NCBI RefSeq assembly: GCF_004362855.1
Contig: NZ_SNXW01000002.1
Span: 310,001-374,000, forward strand
DNA: 64,000 nucleotides
DNA from: Aquabacterium commune
GTDB lineage: Bacteria > Pseudomonadota > Gammaproteobacteria > Burkholderiales > Burkholderiaceae_C
Direction of reading: 5' to 3'
In this document: piece by piece, positions 38,253-48,230 of the stretch
How positions within the stretch are numbered: position 1 is the stretch's first letter
Layout of the letters: every line of letters starts with the position of its first letter
The notes under the pieces: model-generated
The model's input: the letters and a program-made list of their open reading frames with translations, nothing else
Databases searched by the model: none
Told to the model about the DNA's origin: nothing
Made by a program: the position numbers and the translations under genes

Positions 38253-38789
38253 ATGCGCACCAAGAGCCTGTTGACCGAAGCCAAGCAAATCGACCGCGCC
38301 GTCACGCTCATCCACCTCGGTGCACGCCTGCAGGTCCTGGAGTCGGAGACCGACATGTCCTACGAGCGCCTGCTGCGCCTGTACAAGGAAGTTTCGGGCA
38401 AGTCGCCTTCCAAGGGCCAGCTGCCTTTCTCGACCGACTGGTTCATGACCTGGCAGCCCAACATCCACGCCAGCCTGTTCCTCAACGTCCACGAGTACCT
38501 CAACAAGGCCTCGGAGATGGACGAGATCGACGTCGTCATCAAGGCCTACCAGCTCTACCTGGAGCAGACCCAGTCCCAGGGCCTGGAGCCCCTGCTGTCG
38601 GTGACCCGCGCCTGGCGCCTGGTCAAGTTCATCGACAACGGCATGCTGACGATGACCAAGTGCAACAAGTGCGGTGGCCACTTCGTCACCCACCCGCACG
38701 AAATCGCCCGCCACTTCACCTGCGGCCTGTGCAACCCACCCGCACGCGCCGGCAAGGGCAAGGCCGCCGGTTCGCTGCAGATGCACTGA
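38253..38789 (+). CDS. flhC: flagellar master regulator subunit FlhC
   Basis: 178 residues. The zinc site is C137, C140 (TKCNKCGG), C157 and C160 (TCGLC), the same numbering as in E. coli. The DNA-contacting partner of FlhD. AGGAG precedes the ATG. The C-terminus after the zinc site is short and basic. Downstream is a small-RNA candidate and a strong terminator, then motA. Confidence 0.96.
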   Translation: MRTKSLLTEAKQIDRAVTLIHLGARLQVLESETDMSYERLLRLYKEVSGKSPSKGQLPFSTDWFMTWQPNIHASLFLNVHEYLNKASEMDEIDVVIKAYQLYLEQTQSQGLEPLLSVTRAWRLVKFIDNGMLTMTKCNKCGGHFVTHPHEIARHFTCGLCNPPARAGKGKAAGSLQMH

Positions 38790-38853
38790 GCGGCATCAAC
38801 GTGAAGTGCGCACGGATTGATCCGCCGCTGCACCCCGCCACAGCGCTGTGAAC

Positions 38854-38880
38854 TCAAGTTCCTGTCCGTGTTGCCGAAGT
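38854..38880 (+). promoter_or_regulatory. candidate sigma-28-like promoter between flhC and motA
   Basis: TCAAGTTC (38854-38861), 11 bases, GCCGAAGT (38873-38880). The -35 matches TAAAGTTT at six of eight and shares TCAAG with two other sites in this window; the -10 matches GCCGATAA at five of eight. The start would be near 38887. Confidence 0.4.
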
Positions 38881-38886
38881 TCCAGA

Positions 38887-38977
38887 TGAGCGTCTTTTGG
38901 AAGGAAGGCGTTCTTGCTTGTCTCCTCCTGGCACCTCCAAGTGCTTTCCACGGACCCCCCTCGGGTCCGTCTTTTTT
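38887..38977 (+). ncRNA. candidate small regulatory RNA between flhC and motA
   Basis: About 90 nt with bacterial sRNA architecture. A 5' hairpin (38891-38896 pairing with 38905-38910) is followed by a CU-rich single-stranded stretch containing UCUCCUCCUGGCACCUCC, complementary to Shine-Dalgarno sequences, and a Rho-independent terminator with six U. A sigma-28-like promoter lies just upstream. It could be independently transcribed or cut from the flhC 3' end. E. coli has a sigma-28-dependent sRNA, MotR, from the same position before motA; no sequence similarity is claimed. Confidence 0.45.
38950..38977 (+). terminator. Rho-independent terminator between flhC and motA
   Basis: ACGGACCC, loop CCCTC, GGGTCCGT, C, six T: an eight-pair stem with U-tract. 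It ends the flhDC transcript or the candidate sRNA. The 138 bp from here to motA holds no convincing promoter, so motAB may rely on read-through or a site I cannot recognise. Confidence 0.88.
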
Positions 38978-39115
38978 GCAGAAAACAGCCCGAAGGTTTT
39001 CCACCTGCTGGAAGCTGAGCCGGAATAGCGCCATCCCTGTGGCCTTGTTCACGGCTTTCGCCGCCCCGGTCTGGCCGAAGATCACCCCATGACCCGAACT
39101 TGCACCTGACCCACC

Positions 39116-39973
39116 ATGTTCGTCGCAATCGGCTACATCCTCTGCCTCGGCTGCATCTTTGGTGCCTACGCCATGCACGGCGGCAACATGGGCGTGATCA
39201 TCCACGCCATGCCCACGGAAATGATGGCCATCGGGGGCGGCGCCATCGGCGCCTTCCTGGTCAACAACCAGCCCAAGACGGTCAAAGCCGTGCTGCGCCA
39301 GTTCGGGCCGCTCTTCAAGGGCTCTAAGTACACGAAAGACCGGTATTTGGAGTTGATGGCGATGATGTTCGAGATCCTGCAGAAGGTGCGCAAGGAAGGC
39401 CTGATGTCCATTGAAAAGGACGTCGAGGACCCGCACAACTCTGCCCTGTTCAAGAAGTACCCTGTGATGGGCCACGACCACCACATCGTCGAGTTCATCA
39501 CCGACTACCTGCGCATGATGGTCTCGGGCAACCTCAACGCCCACGAGATCGAGACCCTCATGGACAACGAAATCGACACCCACCACCACGAGGGCCATGG
39601 CGCCGTGGCGGCCGTGGCCCGCCTGGCCGGCGCCCTGCCCGCCTTCGGCATCGTGGCCGCCGTGCTGGGCGTGGTCAACACCATGGGCTCGGTGGGCCAG
39701 CCGCCCGCCGTGCTGGGCGGCATGATCGGCTCGGCCCTGGTGGGCACCTTCCTGGGCATCTTGTTGGCTTACGGCGTGGTCGAACCCCTGGGTGGCCTGA
39801 TGGAGCAAAAGCTCGACGAGGGCACCAAGGAGTTCCAGGTCGTGAAAACCGTGCTGCTGGCCTCGATGCAGGGCTATGCGCCGCAGGTGGCCATCGAGTT
39901 CGGCCGCAAGGTGCTGTACTCGACCGAGCGCCCGACCTTCGCGGAGCTTGAAGCTCACGTGAAGAAGAAGTAA
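39116..39973 (+). CDS. motA: flagellar motor stator protein MotA
   Basis: 285 residues, four membrane helices. LPAFGIVAAVLGVVNTMGSVG and GSALVGTFLGILLAYGVVEPL are the conserved pore helices; the charged cytoplasmic loop that engages FliG lies between helices 2 and 3. With MotB it forms the proton-driven stator. It is 18 bp ahead of motB. No Shine-Dalgarno sequence is evident before the ATG. Confidence 0.97.
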   Translation: MFVAIGYILCLGCIFGAYAMHGGNMGVIIHAMPTEMMAIGGGAIGAFLVNNQPKTVKAVLRQFGPLFKGSKYTKDRYLELMAMMFEILQKVRKEGLMSIEKDVEDPHNSALFKKYPVMGHDHHIVEFITDYLRMMVSGNLNAHEIETLMDNEIDTHHHEGHGAVAAVARLAGALPAFGIVAAVLGVVNTMGSVGQPPAVLGGMIGSALVGTFLGILLAYGVVEPLGGLMEQKLDEGTKEFQVVKTVLLASMQGYAPQVAIEFGRKVLYSTERPTFAELEAHVKKK

Positions 39974-39991
39974 GGACCCGCGGAGCACAGC

Positions 39992-40954
39992 ATGGCCGGT
40001 GATTCGAAGAAGGTCCAACCGATCATCATCAAGCGCATCAAGAAGGGCGGCCACGCTGCCCACGGTGGTGCCTGGAAGATCGCGTACGCCGACTTCGTGA
40101 CGGCCATGATGGCCTTCTTCCTGCTGATGTGGCTGCTGGGCTCGACCACCGAGGGCGACAAAAAAGGCATCGCCGACTACTTCAACAGCCCGTTGAAAGT
40201 CGCCATGCTGGGTGGCAGCGGCGCGGGTGACGCGACCTCCATCCTCAAAGGGGGCGGCAACAACCTGGCCGAATCCGTGGGGCAAAACAAGAAGGGCAAG
40301 TCGGAAACCGCCGACGAAAAAGCCAGGAAAAAAGCGCTGCGTGCCGAGCAGATGCGGGCCGAAGCCGAGCGCCTGAGTGCCCTCAAGCAGAAGGTCGAAG
40401 AGGTCATCGCGAACGACGAGCGCCTGGCCAAGTACCGGTCGCAGATCCAGCTCGACCTCACAGCGGAAGGGCTGCGCATCCAGATCGTGGACGACCAGAG
40501 CCGGCCCATGTTCGAAAGCGGCGACACCGAGGTCAAGGGCTACATGCGCGACATCCTGCGCGCCATCGGCCATGTGCTCGACGAGGTGCCCAACCGCCTG
40601 ACCATCGAGGGCCACACGGACGCCAAGGCCTTCAGCGCCGGCGAGCGCGGCTACAGCAACTGGGAGCTGTCGTCCGACCGGGCGAACGCTTCGCGGCGCG
40701 AGTTGATCTCCGGAGGCCTCAGCGGCGCCAAGGTGCTGCGCGTGCAGGGACTGGCAGCCAGCATGCTCTACGAGAAGGGCAACCCGGAGAGCCCCCTGAA
40801 CCGGCGCATCAGCATCATCGTGATGAACCGCGAAGCCGAAGACCGCTTCTTCAGCGCCGCGCGCGTGGAATCCGGCGAGGACGCCGATGCAGAGGCCGAG
40901 GCACCCGAGGTCCCCGACATCAAGCCCTCAAGACCGGGCATCACCGGCCGATAA
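39992..40954 (+). CDS. motB: flagellar motor stator protein MotB
   Basis: 320 residues. A basic cytoplasmic N-terminus precedes one transmembrane helix carrying the proton-accepting Asp34 ([20 protein letters not shown]). A linker and an OmpA-type peptidoglycan-binding domain ([37 protein letters not shown]) follow. The acidic tail is variable. The stop codon TAA forms the last three bases of a GCCGATAA sigma-28 -10 element serving cheY. Confidence 0.97.
   Translation: MAGDSKKVQPIIIKRIKKGGHAAHGGAWKIAYADFVTAMMAFFLLMWLLGSTTEGDKKGIADYFNSPLKVAMLGGSGAGDATSILKGGGNNLAESVGQNKKGKSETADEKARKKALRAEQMRAEAERLSALKQKVEEVIANDERLAKYRSQIQLDLTAEGLRIQIVDDQSRPMFESGDTEVKGYMRDILRAIGHVLDEVPNRLTIEGHTDAKAFSAGERGYSNWELSSDRANASRRELISGGLSGAKVLRVQGLAASMLYEKGNPESPLNRRISIIVMNREAEDRFFSAARVESGEDADAEAEAPEVPDIKPSRPGITGR
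40928..40954 (+). promoter_or_regulatory. sigma-28 (FliA) promoter for cheYZ inside the end of motB
   Basis: TCAAGACC (40928-40935), 11 bases, perfect GCCGATAA (40947-40954). The spacing is the E. coli consensus. The transcript would start near 40961, 47 nt before cheY. Confidence 0.68.
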
Positions 40955-41007
40955 GACCCACAGCAGCAGGGCGGCAAGGCCCCCTTCCGATCGACAAAGG
41001 ACGCGTC

Positions 41008-41406
41008 ATGAGCAACCCCGTGGACATGAAATTTCTCATCGTGGACGACTTCTCCACCATGCGCCGCATCGTGCGCGGTTTGCTCAAAGAGAGTGGCTAC
41101 ACCAACGCCGAAGAGGCCGAAGACGGTGCCGTGGCGCTGAACATGCTGAAAAACGGCAAGTTCGATTTCGTCGTCAGCGACATCAACATGCCCAACATGA
41201 ATGGCTTCGAACTGCTCAAGGCCATCAAGTCCGACGACGCCCTCAAGCACCTGCCCGTGCTGATGGTCACCGCCGAGGCCAAAAAAGAAGACATCGTGCT
41301 GGCGGCCCAGACGGGCGCGGCCGGCTACATCGTCAAGCCCTTCACCAAGGCCACCTTGGAAGAGAAGGTGCAGAAAATCATGCAAAAACTGGCCGCCACG
41401 GCCTGA
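41008..41406 (+). CDS. cheY: chemotaxis response regulator CheY
   Basis: 132 residues, single receiver domain. Acidic pocket D13/D14, phospho-acceptor D58 ([11 protein letters not shown]), T88 and K110 (YIVKPFT). The aromatic switch position is Tyr107. Phospho-CheY binds FliM to reverse the motor. AAGGA lies upstream. The gene is followed 15 bp later by cheZ. Confidence 0.97.
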   Translation: MSNPVDMKFLIVDDFSTMRRIVRGLLKESGYTNAEEAEDGAVALNMLKNGKFDFVVSDINMPNMNGFELLKAIKSDDALKHLPVLMVTAEAKKEDIVLAAQTGAAGYIVKPFTKATLEEKVQKIMQKLAATA

Positions 41407-41421
41407 CAGGGAGCACACAGC

Positions 41422-42081
41422 ATGAAGGTCGACCTGCCCGAGAACATGCAGATGCCCGCGGCATCGCCTGAGATCTTCCAGCAACTGGGCGCCCTGACCC
41501 GACAGCTGCACGACACCATGAACATGCTGGGCGTGTTGCCTGGCCTCAAGCACACGGTGGACGACCTGCCGGACGCGCGCAGCCGCCTGAACTACATCGC
41601 CACCAAAACGGCCGATGCCGCCGAGAAGGTGCTCAACCTGGTGGACACGGCCAAGGCCGACCAGGAACACATCGCCACCGAGACGCGCAAGCTCGCCGCA
41701 CTCATCACTGCCGACCCGGTGAAGGCCGTGGCCAGTGGCGCCGTCTTCAACTTCGTGCAGGACGTGGAGACCGTCACCCACCGGGTGGACGGCCACCTGA
41801 CCGACATCATGATGGCGCAGGACTTCCATGACCTGACCGGCCAGGTGGTGGCCAAGGTCGTGAAACTGGCCAGCGACCTGGAAAACCAGCTGGTCAAGCT
41901 GCTGGTGCAGGCCGCCCCGCCCGAGCAAGCGCAGAAGGTGGAGGCCGCCCTGACCAGCCACCACCACACGGATGCCGGCCAGCCGCACCTGGAAGGCCCG
42001 GTCATCGACGCCGAAGGCCGCACCGACGTGGTGGCCAACCAGAGCGAGGTCGATGACCTGCTGGCCAGCCTGGGCTTCTGA
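41422..42081 (+). CDS. cheZ: CheY-P phosphatase CheZ
   Basis: 219 residues, mostly helical. The catalytic Gln is in QDFHDLTGQVVAKVVK, and the C-terminal CheY-binding peptide NQSEVDDLLASLGF is intact. It accelerates CheY dephosphorylation. It ends 39 bp before a terminator that separates it from the convergent LytTR regulator. Confidence 0.96.
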   Translation: MKVDLPENMQMPAASPEIFQQLGALTRQLHDTMNMLGVLPGLKHTVDDLPDARSRLNYIATKTADAAEKVLNLVDTAKADQEHIATETRKLAALITADPVKAVASGAVFNFVQDVETVTHRVDGHLTDIMMAQDFHDLTGQVVAKVVKLASDLENQLVKLLVQAAPPEQAQKVEAALTSHHHTDAGQPHLEGPVIDAEGRTDVVANQSEVDDLLASLGF

Positions 42082-42120
42082 TCAGGAATCAGAACCTTTC
42101 AGCCCCCGCCGATCCGACAC

Positions 42121-42145
42121 AGCCAGGCCACGCGCCTGGCTTTTT
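42121..42145 (+). terminator. Rho-independent terminator after cheZ
   Basis: AGCCAGGC, loop CACGC, GCCTGGCT, ending in five T. It closes the motAB-cheYZ unit 39 bp after the cheZ stop codon. Confidence 0.78.
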
Positions 42146-42165
42146 CATGTCCTGCGCGGCAGGCT

Positions 42166-42960
42166 TCACAAAGGCTGGGCCATGGCCTCGCGCACCGCAC
42201 TCACCTGCCGGCGCGACACGGCCAGCCACTCCAGCGTGGGCAGCACCTGCACGGCCCAGGCCTCGCCGCCATCGGGGTCGTCGGCACGGCGCTCCAGCGC
42301 TTTCATGGCCTGGCGCGACACCAGCGCGTTGCGGTGCACGCGGATGAAGCGCGCGCCCACCCGGCCCTCCAGCTCGGTCAGGGAGTCGTCGATGGTGCGG
42401 CTGTCGTCGGCGGTGCGCAGCAGCACGGCCTTTTGCTCGGCCTTGAAATACAGGATGTCGGCCAGCGGGATGCGCTCGACGCGGCCGCGCTCCTGCACCA
42501 CCAGCACCTCGCCATCGTCCAGCGGCTCGTCGCGCGCAGGCTGCAAGGTGGCACGCAGGCGCTGCACGCGCTCCAGCGAGGCGTTCAGGCGCTCCAGGCG
42601 CACGGGCTTGGTCAGGTAGTCGGCAGCGGCCAGGTCGAAGGCGCGCAAGGCGTGCTCGGCGTGCGCGGTGACGAAGACCACCGCAGGCGGGCGTTGCAAC
42701 TCGCGCAGGCGCGCGGCCAGCACCATGCCGTCCAGACCGGGCATCTGGATGTCCAGCACGACGAGGTCCGGCGAACGGCCGGCGCGGTCCAGCTCCTGCA
42801 GGTGCAGCAGCGCCGTCACCGACTCGCCGAACTCGGACTGCACCGCATTGGGCACCGCCGCCTGCGACAGCAAGGTGCGGATGCGGATGCGGGCGAGCGG
42901 CTCGTCGTCGATGACGACCACCGACAGGGGCAGATGCAAGGACGGGACAGGCGTGTTCAT
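42166..42960 (-). CDS. algR: LytTR response regulator (AlgR-like)
   Basis: 264 residues from the ATG at 42960. A receiver domain with acidic pocket DDE (18-20) and phospho-acceptor D70 (VVLDIQMPGLDG), then a LytTR DNA-binding domain (about 150-260: YFKAEQKAVLLRTADDSRTIDDSLTELE, FIRVHRNALVS). It is 10 bp after its sensor kinase and the pair is divergent from argH, as algZ-algR is in pseudomonads. Likely controls surface or pilus functions; targets are not visible here. Confidence 0.87.
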   Translation of the reverse strand: MNTPVPSLHLPLSVVVIDDEPLARIRIRTLLSQAAVPNAVQSEFGESVTALLHLQELDRAGRSPDLVVLDIQMPGLDGMVLAARLRELQRPPAVVFVTAHAEHALRAFDLAAADYLTKPVRLERLNASLERVQRLRATLQPARDEPLDDGEVLVVQERGRVERIPLADILYFKAEQKAVLLRTADDSRTIDDSLTELEGRVGARFIRVHRNALVSRQAMKALERRADDPDGGEAWAVQVLPTLEWLAVSRRQVSAVREAMAQPL

Positions 42961-42970
42961 GGGGCCAGCT

Positions 42971-44179
42971 TCATGGGGCGGGATGCTTGGGCAAGGGCAC
43001 GGCCACCCGCACCACGTACACCGGCGGCTGGCGGCCCGCGTCGCCACCGGGCGCGGCGCGCTGCAGGCCGGCGTCGAAGTCCGACTCGACATCGTGCATG
43101 AGTTTCAGGCGCTGGCGCACATTGCGCAGCGCGATGCCGTGGCCCGCCGTGGCCGGGCTCGGGCCTTGCGTGGGCACCGAATTGCTCACGGTCAACACCG
43201 CGAGCCCGGCTTGCACCTTGGTGCGCACCACGATCCAGCCGCCCAGCGGGTTGGCCTCGATGCCATGGCGCACGGCGTTTTCCACCAGGGGCTGCAGGAT
43301 CAGGGCCGGCACCTCGGCCTGCGCGGCGGCATCGTCGAGCTCCCAGCGCACGGTCACGCGCTCGCCAAAGCGCAACTGCTCGATGCTGAGGTAACGCCGC
43401 GCCAGTTCGATCTCCTCGGCCAGCGTGGTGCGCACCGAGGGCGAGGTCAGCGCCTGGCGGAACAGCTCGGCCAGGTCTTCCAGCACCGCCTCGGCGCGCT
43501 GCGGGTCGATCTGCACCAGCGCGATCGCCGTGTTGAGCGTGTTGAACAAAAAGTGCGGCCGGATGCGCGCCTGCAACTCGGCCAGGCGGGCCGCGGCGTG
43601 CGCCGGCAATTGGCTGTGCGCGCGGTGCTTGAGCCAGGCCAGGCCCACACCGGCCAGGGCTGCGCCGGTCAGCATGGGTGGCACCAGGGCCCAGCCACCC
43701 CGCGGCACGGTGCCCAGCAAGTCGAGCCAGGCCAGCTGCCACTGCGCCAAGGCGCCCACCACGGCGCCCAGCCCCATCGCTGCCACCCACTGCCAGACAT
43801 CGCGCTGGCGCGTCAACCAGCGGCTGGCCGCGCAGGCCACCACCAGCCACAACAGGCTGGCCGGCAAGGACACCACGGCCGATTGCGCCCAGCGCGTCAG
43901 GGCGTCGGCGGGCCCCAGGGCCTGGAATGATTGCGCCAAAGCCACCACCAGCTGCACACCCAGCACCACGCGCAGCACCACGCCGACGTGGCAGATGTCC
44001 AGCGGCGATCCGGATGGCGCTTGCGCCTCGGAGGGCGCACCGGCGCCGGTCTGCGGCAGCGCGAACTGGGTGGACACCGCCCAGCCCGGACGCGCCGCAG
44101 AGGCCACCGAAGACGGCGAAGATGCCACCGAAGATGGCGCTGCGGCTGGCGAACGGGCGGCGGGGTCCTTAAAATCCAT
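42971..44179 (-). CDS. algZ: LytS/AlgZ-type sensor histidine kinase
   Basis: 402 residues from the ATG at 44179; a TTG 21 bases upstream is the alternative. A Ser/Ala-rich N-terminal tail precedes four membrane helices (about 75-190). The His_kinase domain has [15 protein letters not shown] with the phospho-His, then the ATPase motifs [12 protein letters not shown] and [13 protein letters not shown]. No separate sensor domain is seen, so sensing probably occurs through the membrane helices. Co-transcribed with the LytTR regulator. Confidence 0.85.
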   Translation of the reverse strand: MDFKDPAARSPAAAPSSVASSPSSVASAARPGWAVSTQFALPQTGAGAPSEAQAPSGSPLDICHVGVVLRVVLGVQLVVALAQSFQALGPADALTRWAQSAVVSLPASLLWLVVACAASRWLTRQRDVWQWVAAMGLGAVVGALAQWQLAWLDLLGTVPRGGWALVPPMLTGAALAGVGLAWLKHRAHSQLPAHAAARLAELQARIRPHFLFNTLNTAIALVQIDPQRAEAVLEDLAELFRQALTSPSVRTTLAEEIELARRYLSIEQLRFGERVTVRWELDDAAAQAEVPALILQPLVENAVRHGIEANPLGGWIVVRTKVQAGLAVLTVSNSVPTQGPSPATAGHGIALRNVRQRLKLMHDVESDFDAGLQRAAPGGDAGRQPPVYVVRVAVPLPKHPAP

Positions 44180-44211
44180 GGTTTGCACATTCTGCTTCAA
44201 GCGCCCCCCTC

Positions 44212-45627
44212 ATGAGCACCAACCAACTCGACAAGAAGTCCCAGGCCTGGTCGGCCCTGTTCTCGGAGCCCATGAGCGAGCTGGTCAAGCGCTACACCGC
44301 CAGCGTGTTCTTCGACAAGCGCCTGTGGGCCGCCGACATCCAGGGCTCGCTGGCCCACGCCGACATGCTGGCCGCGCAAGGCCTGATCTCGGCCGATGAC
44401 CTCGCCTCCATCCAGAAGGGCATGGCGCAGATCCGCGCGGAAATCGAAGCGGGCAGCTTCGAATGGAAGCTCGACCTCGAAGACGTGCACCTCAACATCG
44501 AGGCCCGCCTGACGCAATTGGTGGGCGACGCCGGCAAGCGCCTGCACACGGGCCGCTCGCGCAACGACCAGGTCGCCACCGACGTGCGCCTGTGGCTGCG
44601 CGGTGAAATCGACGAAATCGGCGTGCTGCTGACCGCGCTGCAAACGGCCCTGGTCGATGTGGCCGAGCAAAACGCCGACGTCATCCTGCCCGGCTTCACC
44701 CACCTGCAGGTGGCCCAGCCCGTGAGCTTCGGCCACCACCTGCTGGCCTACGTCGAGATGTTCTCGCGCGATGCCGAACGCATGCTCGACCTGCGCAAAC
44801 GCGTCAACCGCCTGCCCCTGGGCTCGGCCGCGCTGGCCGGCACCAGCTACCCGCTGGACCGCGAGCGCGTGGCCCGCACGCTCGGCATGTTGGACGATGC
44901 CGGCCTGCCCGCGGTGTGCCAGAACAGCCTGGACGGCGTGAGCGACCGCGACTTCGCCATCGAGTTCACCTCGGCCGCGTCCCTGCTGATGGTGCACGTC
45001 TCGCGCCTGAGCGAAGAACTCATTTTGTGGATGAGCCAGAGCTTCGGCTTCATCGACCTGGCCGACCGCTTCTGCACGGGCTCGTCGATCATGCCGCAGA
45101 AGAAAAACCCCGACGTGCCGGAGCTGGCGCGCGGCAAGACCGGCCGCGTGGTCGGCCACCTGATGGGCCTGATCACCCTGATGAAGGGCCAGCCCCTGGC
45201 CTACAACAAGGACAACCAGGAAGACAAGGAACCCTTGTTCGACACGGTGGACACGCTGAAAGACACGCTGCGCATCTTCGCCGAGATGGCCGCCGGCATC
45301 ACCGTCAAGCCCGAGGCCATGGAGCGCGCCGCCAAGAAGGGCTACGCCACCGCCACCGACCTGGCCGACTACCTGGTCAAGAAGGGCCTGCCCTTCCGCG
45401 ACGCCCACGAGGTGGTGGCGCACGCCGTGAAGGACGCGATTGCCGCGGGCGTGGACCTCTCGGAGCTGCCCCTGGCCACGCTGCAGACCTACAACCCGGC
45501 CATCGAGGCCGATGTGTTCGAGGTGCTGAGCCTGCGCGGCTCGCTGAACGCCCGCAACATCCTGGGTGGCACGGCACCGGTGCAGGTGCGTGCGCAGGTG
45601 GCGCGCCACCGCGCTCGACTGGCTTGA
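44212..45627 (+). CDS. argH: argininosuccinate lyase
   Basis: Last step of arginine synthesis: argininosuccinate to arginine and fumarate. 471 residues. Signature [16 protein letters not shown], with [14 protein letters not shown] and [16 protein letters not shown] earlier. The start is the ATG at 44212, only 32 bp from the divergent kinase start, so promoters of the two must overlap. An imperfect hairpin without T-tract follows the stop codon. Confidence 0.97.
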   Translation: MSTNQLDKKSQAWSALFSEPMSELVKRYTASVFFDKRLWAADIQGSLAHADMLAAQGLISADDLASIQKGMAQIRAEIEAGSFEWKLDLEDVHLNIEARLTQLVGDAGKRLHTGRSRNDQVATDVRLWLRGEIDEIGVLLTALQTALVDVAEQNADVILPGFTHLQVAQPVSFGHHLLAYVEMFSRDAERMLDLRKRVNRLPLGSAALAGTSYPLDRERVARTLGMLDDAGLPAVCQNSLDGVSDRDFAIEFTSAASLLMVHVSRLSEELILWMSQSFGFIDLADRFCTGSSIMPQKKNPDVPELARGKTGRVVGHLMGLITLMKGQPLAYNKDNQEDKEPLFDTVDTLKDTLRIFAEMAAGITVKPEAMERAAKKGYATATDLADYLVKKGLPFRDAHEVVAHAVKDAIAAGVDLSELPLATLQTYNPAIEADVFEVLSLRGSLNARNILGGTAPVQVRAQVARHRARLA

Positions 45628-45689
45628 GCGCACGCTGGCCTTGCGCCAGCGCAAAACCCCATGGCCGCCGAGCCGATACGCTCGCGGCC

Positions 45690-46262
45690 ATGAACGCTGT
45701 CACAGCCCCCGCCCCGACCGACACCCGCGCTGACGCTTCGGGCACACCCCCTGCCCCCGCCCCGTTCACCACGCCCGTGGCCCCGGGCCTGCGGTGGTCG
45801 GAGGCACTCAACCTGGCCATGCCCTTCATGGACCAGACGCACATCGAGTTCGTGGACCTGCTGGCCGCGGTGCAAACCGCCGAAGACGCCGAGTTGGTGT
45901 CGCGCTGGCAAGACCTGATCGACCACACCGACGCCCACTTCGGCCAGGAAGACCGCTGGATGGCCGACACCGGCTTCGCGCCCGGCAGCTGCCACATGAC
46001 GCAGCACGCCGTGGTGCTCAAGGTGATGCGCGAGGGCTTGGCACTTGGCCATCAAAGCGATCTGGCACCCATCCGCCAGATGGCGCACGAACTCACGGTC
46101 TGGTTCCCGCACCACGCCCAGACCATGGACGCCGGCCTGGCCCTGCACCTCAAGAGCGTGGGCTACGACCCCGCCACCGGGCACATCAGCGAACCCGAAT
46201 CCCTGCCAGCGCTGGCCATCAGCGGCTGCGGCGGCAGCTGCGGCCCGGGCGACACCGCCTGA
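45690..46262 (+). CDS. bacteriohemerythrin
   Basis: 190 residues. Di-iron ligand pattern: H in DQTHIEFVDLL, HTDAHFGQEDRWM (His and Glu), CHMTQHAVVL, and the closing FPHHAQTMD. This four-helix bundle binds oxygen reversibly. A 35-residue Pro/Ala/Thr-rich N-terminus and a tail with SGCGGSCGPG are extra; the CxxxC pair in the tail could bind a metal or respond to redox. A role in oxygen delivery or aerotaxis is inferred from the family. Confidence 0.85.
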   Translation: MNAVTAPAPTDTRADASGTPPAPAPFTTPVAPGLRWSEALNLAMPFMDQTHIEFVDLLAAVQTAEDAELVSRWQDLIDHTDAHFGQEDRWMADTGFAPGSCHMTQHAVVLKVMREGLALGHQSDLAPIRQMAHELTVWFPHHAQTMDAGLALHLKSVGYDPATGHISEPESLPALAISGCGGSCGPGDTA

Positions 46263-46295
46263 ACAACGGGCTCAAGCGGTCAGCCCATCCAGCAC

Positions 46296-48209
46296 TCAGG
46301 CCACGGCGGTCGCCGCCAGCCGGGTGCGGATGGCCTGCTCGATGCCCGCCGCGTCCAGACCGCACAGGCCCAGCAGCTTGGCCGGGTCCCCGTGCTCGAC
46401 GAACTGGTCGGGCAAGCCCAGCACCAGCAGGGGCTTGGCGATGCCGGCAGCGGCCAGTGCCTCGGCCACGGCCGAACCTGCCCCCCCCATCACGCAGCCC
46501 TCTTCCACCGTCACGATCAGGTCGTGCTCGGCGGCCAGTTGCTTGACGAGGTCCGCATCCAGCGGCTTGACGAAGCGCATATTGGCCACGGTCGCGCCCA
46601 AGGCCTCGCCCGCCTGCAAAGCGGGGTAGAGCAAGGTGCCAAAAGCCAGGATGGCCACGCGCTGGCCTGCAGGCTGGGTCAAACCGCCTTCTCGGCGCAC
46701 TTCGCCCTTGCCCCAAGGCATGGGGTTCAGGTCGGTGGGCACGGGCACACCGGCCCCTGCACCGCGCGGGTAGCGCACGGCCACGGGGTGGTTCTGGGCA
46801 TAAGCCGCGCTCAGGGCCTGGCGGCACTCGGCCTCGTCGGCCGGCGTGAGCATGCTCATGTTCGGGATGCAGCGCACGAAGGCGATGTCGAACGCCCCCA
46901 TGTGCGTGGCGCCGTCCGCGCCCACGATGCCCGCGCGGTCGAGTGCGAACACCACCGGCAGGTTCTGGATGGCCACGTCGTGGACCAGCTGGTCGTAGCC
47001 GCGCTGCAGGAAGGTCGAGTAAATCGCCACCACGGGCTTGAGGCCCTCGCAGGCCAGGCCGGCGGCGAAGGTGACGGCGTGCTGCTCGGCGATGCCCACA
47101 TCGAAGTAGCGTCCGGGGAATTTCTGGTGGAACTCCACCATGCCCGAGCCCTCGCGCATGGCCGGCGTGATGCCCACCAGGCGCGGGTCGGCGGCGGCCA
47201 TGTCGCACAGCCATTGGCCAAACACCTGCGTGAAGGTCGGCTTGGCCAGGGCGTCGGTGGGCGACGGCTTCTTCAGGCCCACGGCGGGGTCGAACTTGCC
47301 CGGCCCGTGGTACGCGATCGGGTCGGCCTCGGCCAGCTTGTAGCCGTAGCCCTTCTTGGTGACCACGTGCAGGAACTGCGGGCCTTCGAGGTCGCGCAGG
47401 TTCTCCAGCGTGGGGATGAGGCTGTCGAGGTCGTGGCCGTCGATGGGGCCGACGTAGTTGAAGCCGAACTCCTCGAAGATGGTGGCAGGCACCACCATGC
47501 CCTTGGCGTGCTCTTCCAGCTTCTTGGCCAGCTCGAACAGCGGCGGCGCGTTGCGCAGCACCTGCTTGGCGCTTTCACGCGCGGCCGTGTAGAAGCGGCC
47601 TGACATCAGGCGCGCCAGGTAGCGGTTGAGCGCCCCCACCGGCGGCGAGATCGACATGTCGTTGTCGTTGAGCACCACCAGCACGTTGGGCATCTTGCCG
47701 GCGTGCGGCACGCCCGCGTTGTTCAGGGCCTCAAACGCCATGCCGGCCGTCATGGCACCGTCGCCGATGATGGCCACGGCACGGCGCGACTCACCGCGGA
47801 TCTGCGCGCCCTGCGCCATGCCCAGCGCCGCGGAAATCGAGGTGGACGAGTGCGCCGTGCCGAAGGTGTCGTACTCGCTTTCGTCGCGGCGCGGGAAGCC
47901 GCTCATGCCGCCGAACTGGCGCAGCGTGGGCATGCGGTCGCGGCGGCCGGTCAGGATCTTGTGCGGGTAGGTCTGGTGGCCCACGTCCCACACCAGCCGG
48001 TCGTGCGGCGTGTTGAAGACGTGGTGCAGCGCGATGGTGAGCTCGACCGTGCCCAGGTTCGACGACAGGTGACCGCCTGTGCGCGAGACGCTGTGCAGGA
48101 GGTGATCACGCAGCTCGGTGGCGAGCTGTTTGAGCTCCGAGCGCGAGAGGTGCCGGATGTCGGCAGGCTGCTCGATGCGCGACAGCAGGGGGTAGGTCAT
48201 GGTGCTCAT
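46296..48209 (-). CDS. dxs: 1-deoxy-D-xylulose-5-phosphate synthase
   Basis: First enzyme of the MEP isoprenoid pathway, thiamine-diphosphate dependent. 637 residues. [18 protein letters not shown] and [14 protein letters not shown] form the ThDP site; [17 protein letters not shown] holds the catalytic Glu; [15 protein letters not shown] follows. Starts at 48209 or 48200. It lies 21 bp after ispA and is co-directional with xseB and ispA, a common proteobacterial operon. Confidence 0.97.
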   Translation of the reverse strand: MSTMTYPLLSRIEQPADIRHLSRSELKQLATELRDHLLHSVSRTGGHLSSNLGTVELTIALHHVFNTPHDRLVWDVGHQTYPHKILTGRRDRMPTLRQFGGMSGFPRRDESEYDTFGTAHSSTSISAALGMAQGAQIRGESRRAVAIIGDGAMTAGMAFEALNNAGVPHAGKMPNVLVVLNDNDMSISPPVGALNRYLARLMSGRFYTAARESAKQVLRNAPPLFELAKKLEEHAKGMVVPATIFEEFGFNYVGPIDGHDLDSLIPTLENLRDLEGPQFLHVVTKKGYGYKLAEADPIAYHGPGKFDPAVGLKKPSPTDALAKPTFTQVFGQWLCDMAAADPRLVGITPAMREGSGMVEFHQKFPGRYFDVGIAEQHAVTFAAGLACEGLKPVVAIYSTFLQRGYDQLVHDVAIQNLPVVFALDRAGIVGADGATHMGAFDIAFVRCIPNMSMLTPADEAECRQALSAAYAQNHPVAVRYPRGAGAGVPVPTDLNPMPWGKGEVRREGGLTQPAGQRVAILAFGTLLYPALQAGEALGATVANMRFVKPLDADLVKQLAAEHDLIVTVEEGCVMGGAGSAVAEALAAAGIAKPLLVLGLPDQFVEHGDPAKLLGLCGLDAAGIEQAIRTRLAATAVA

Positions 48210-48230
48210 CCTGGGTGGATTTCTGTGATG

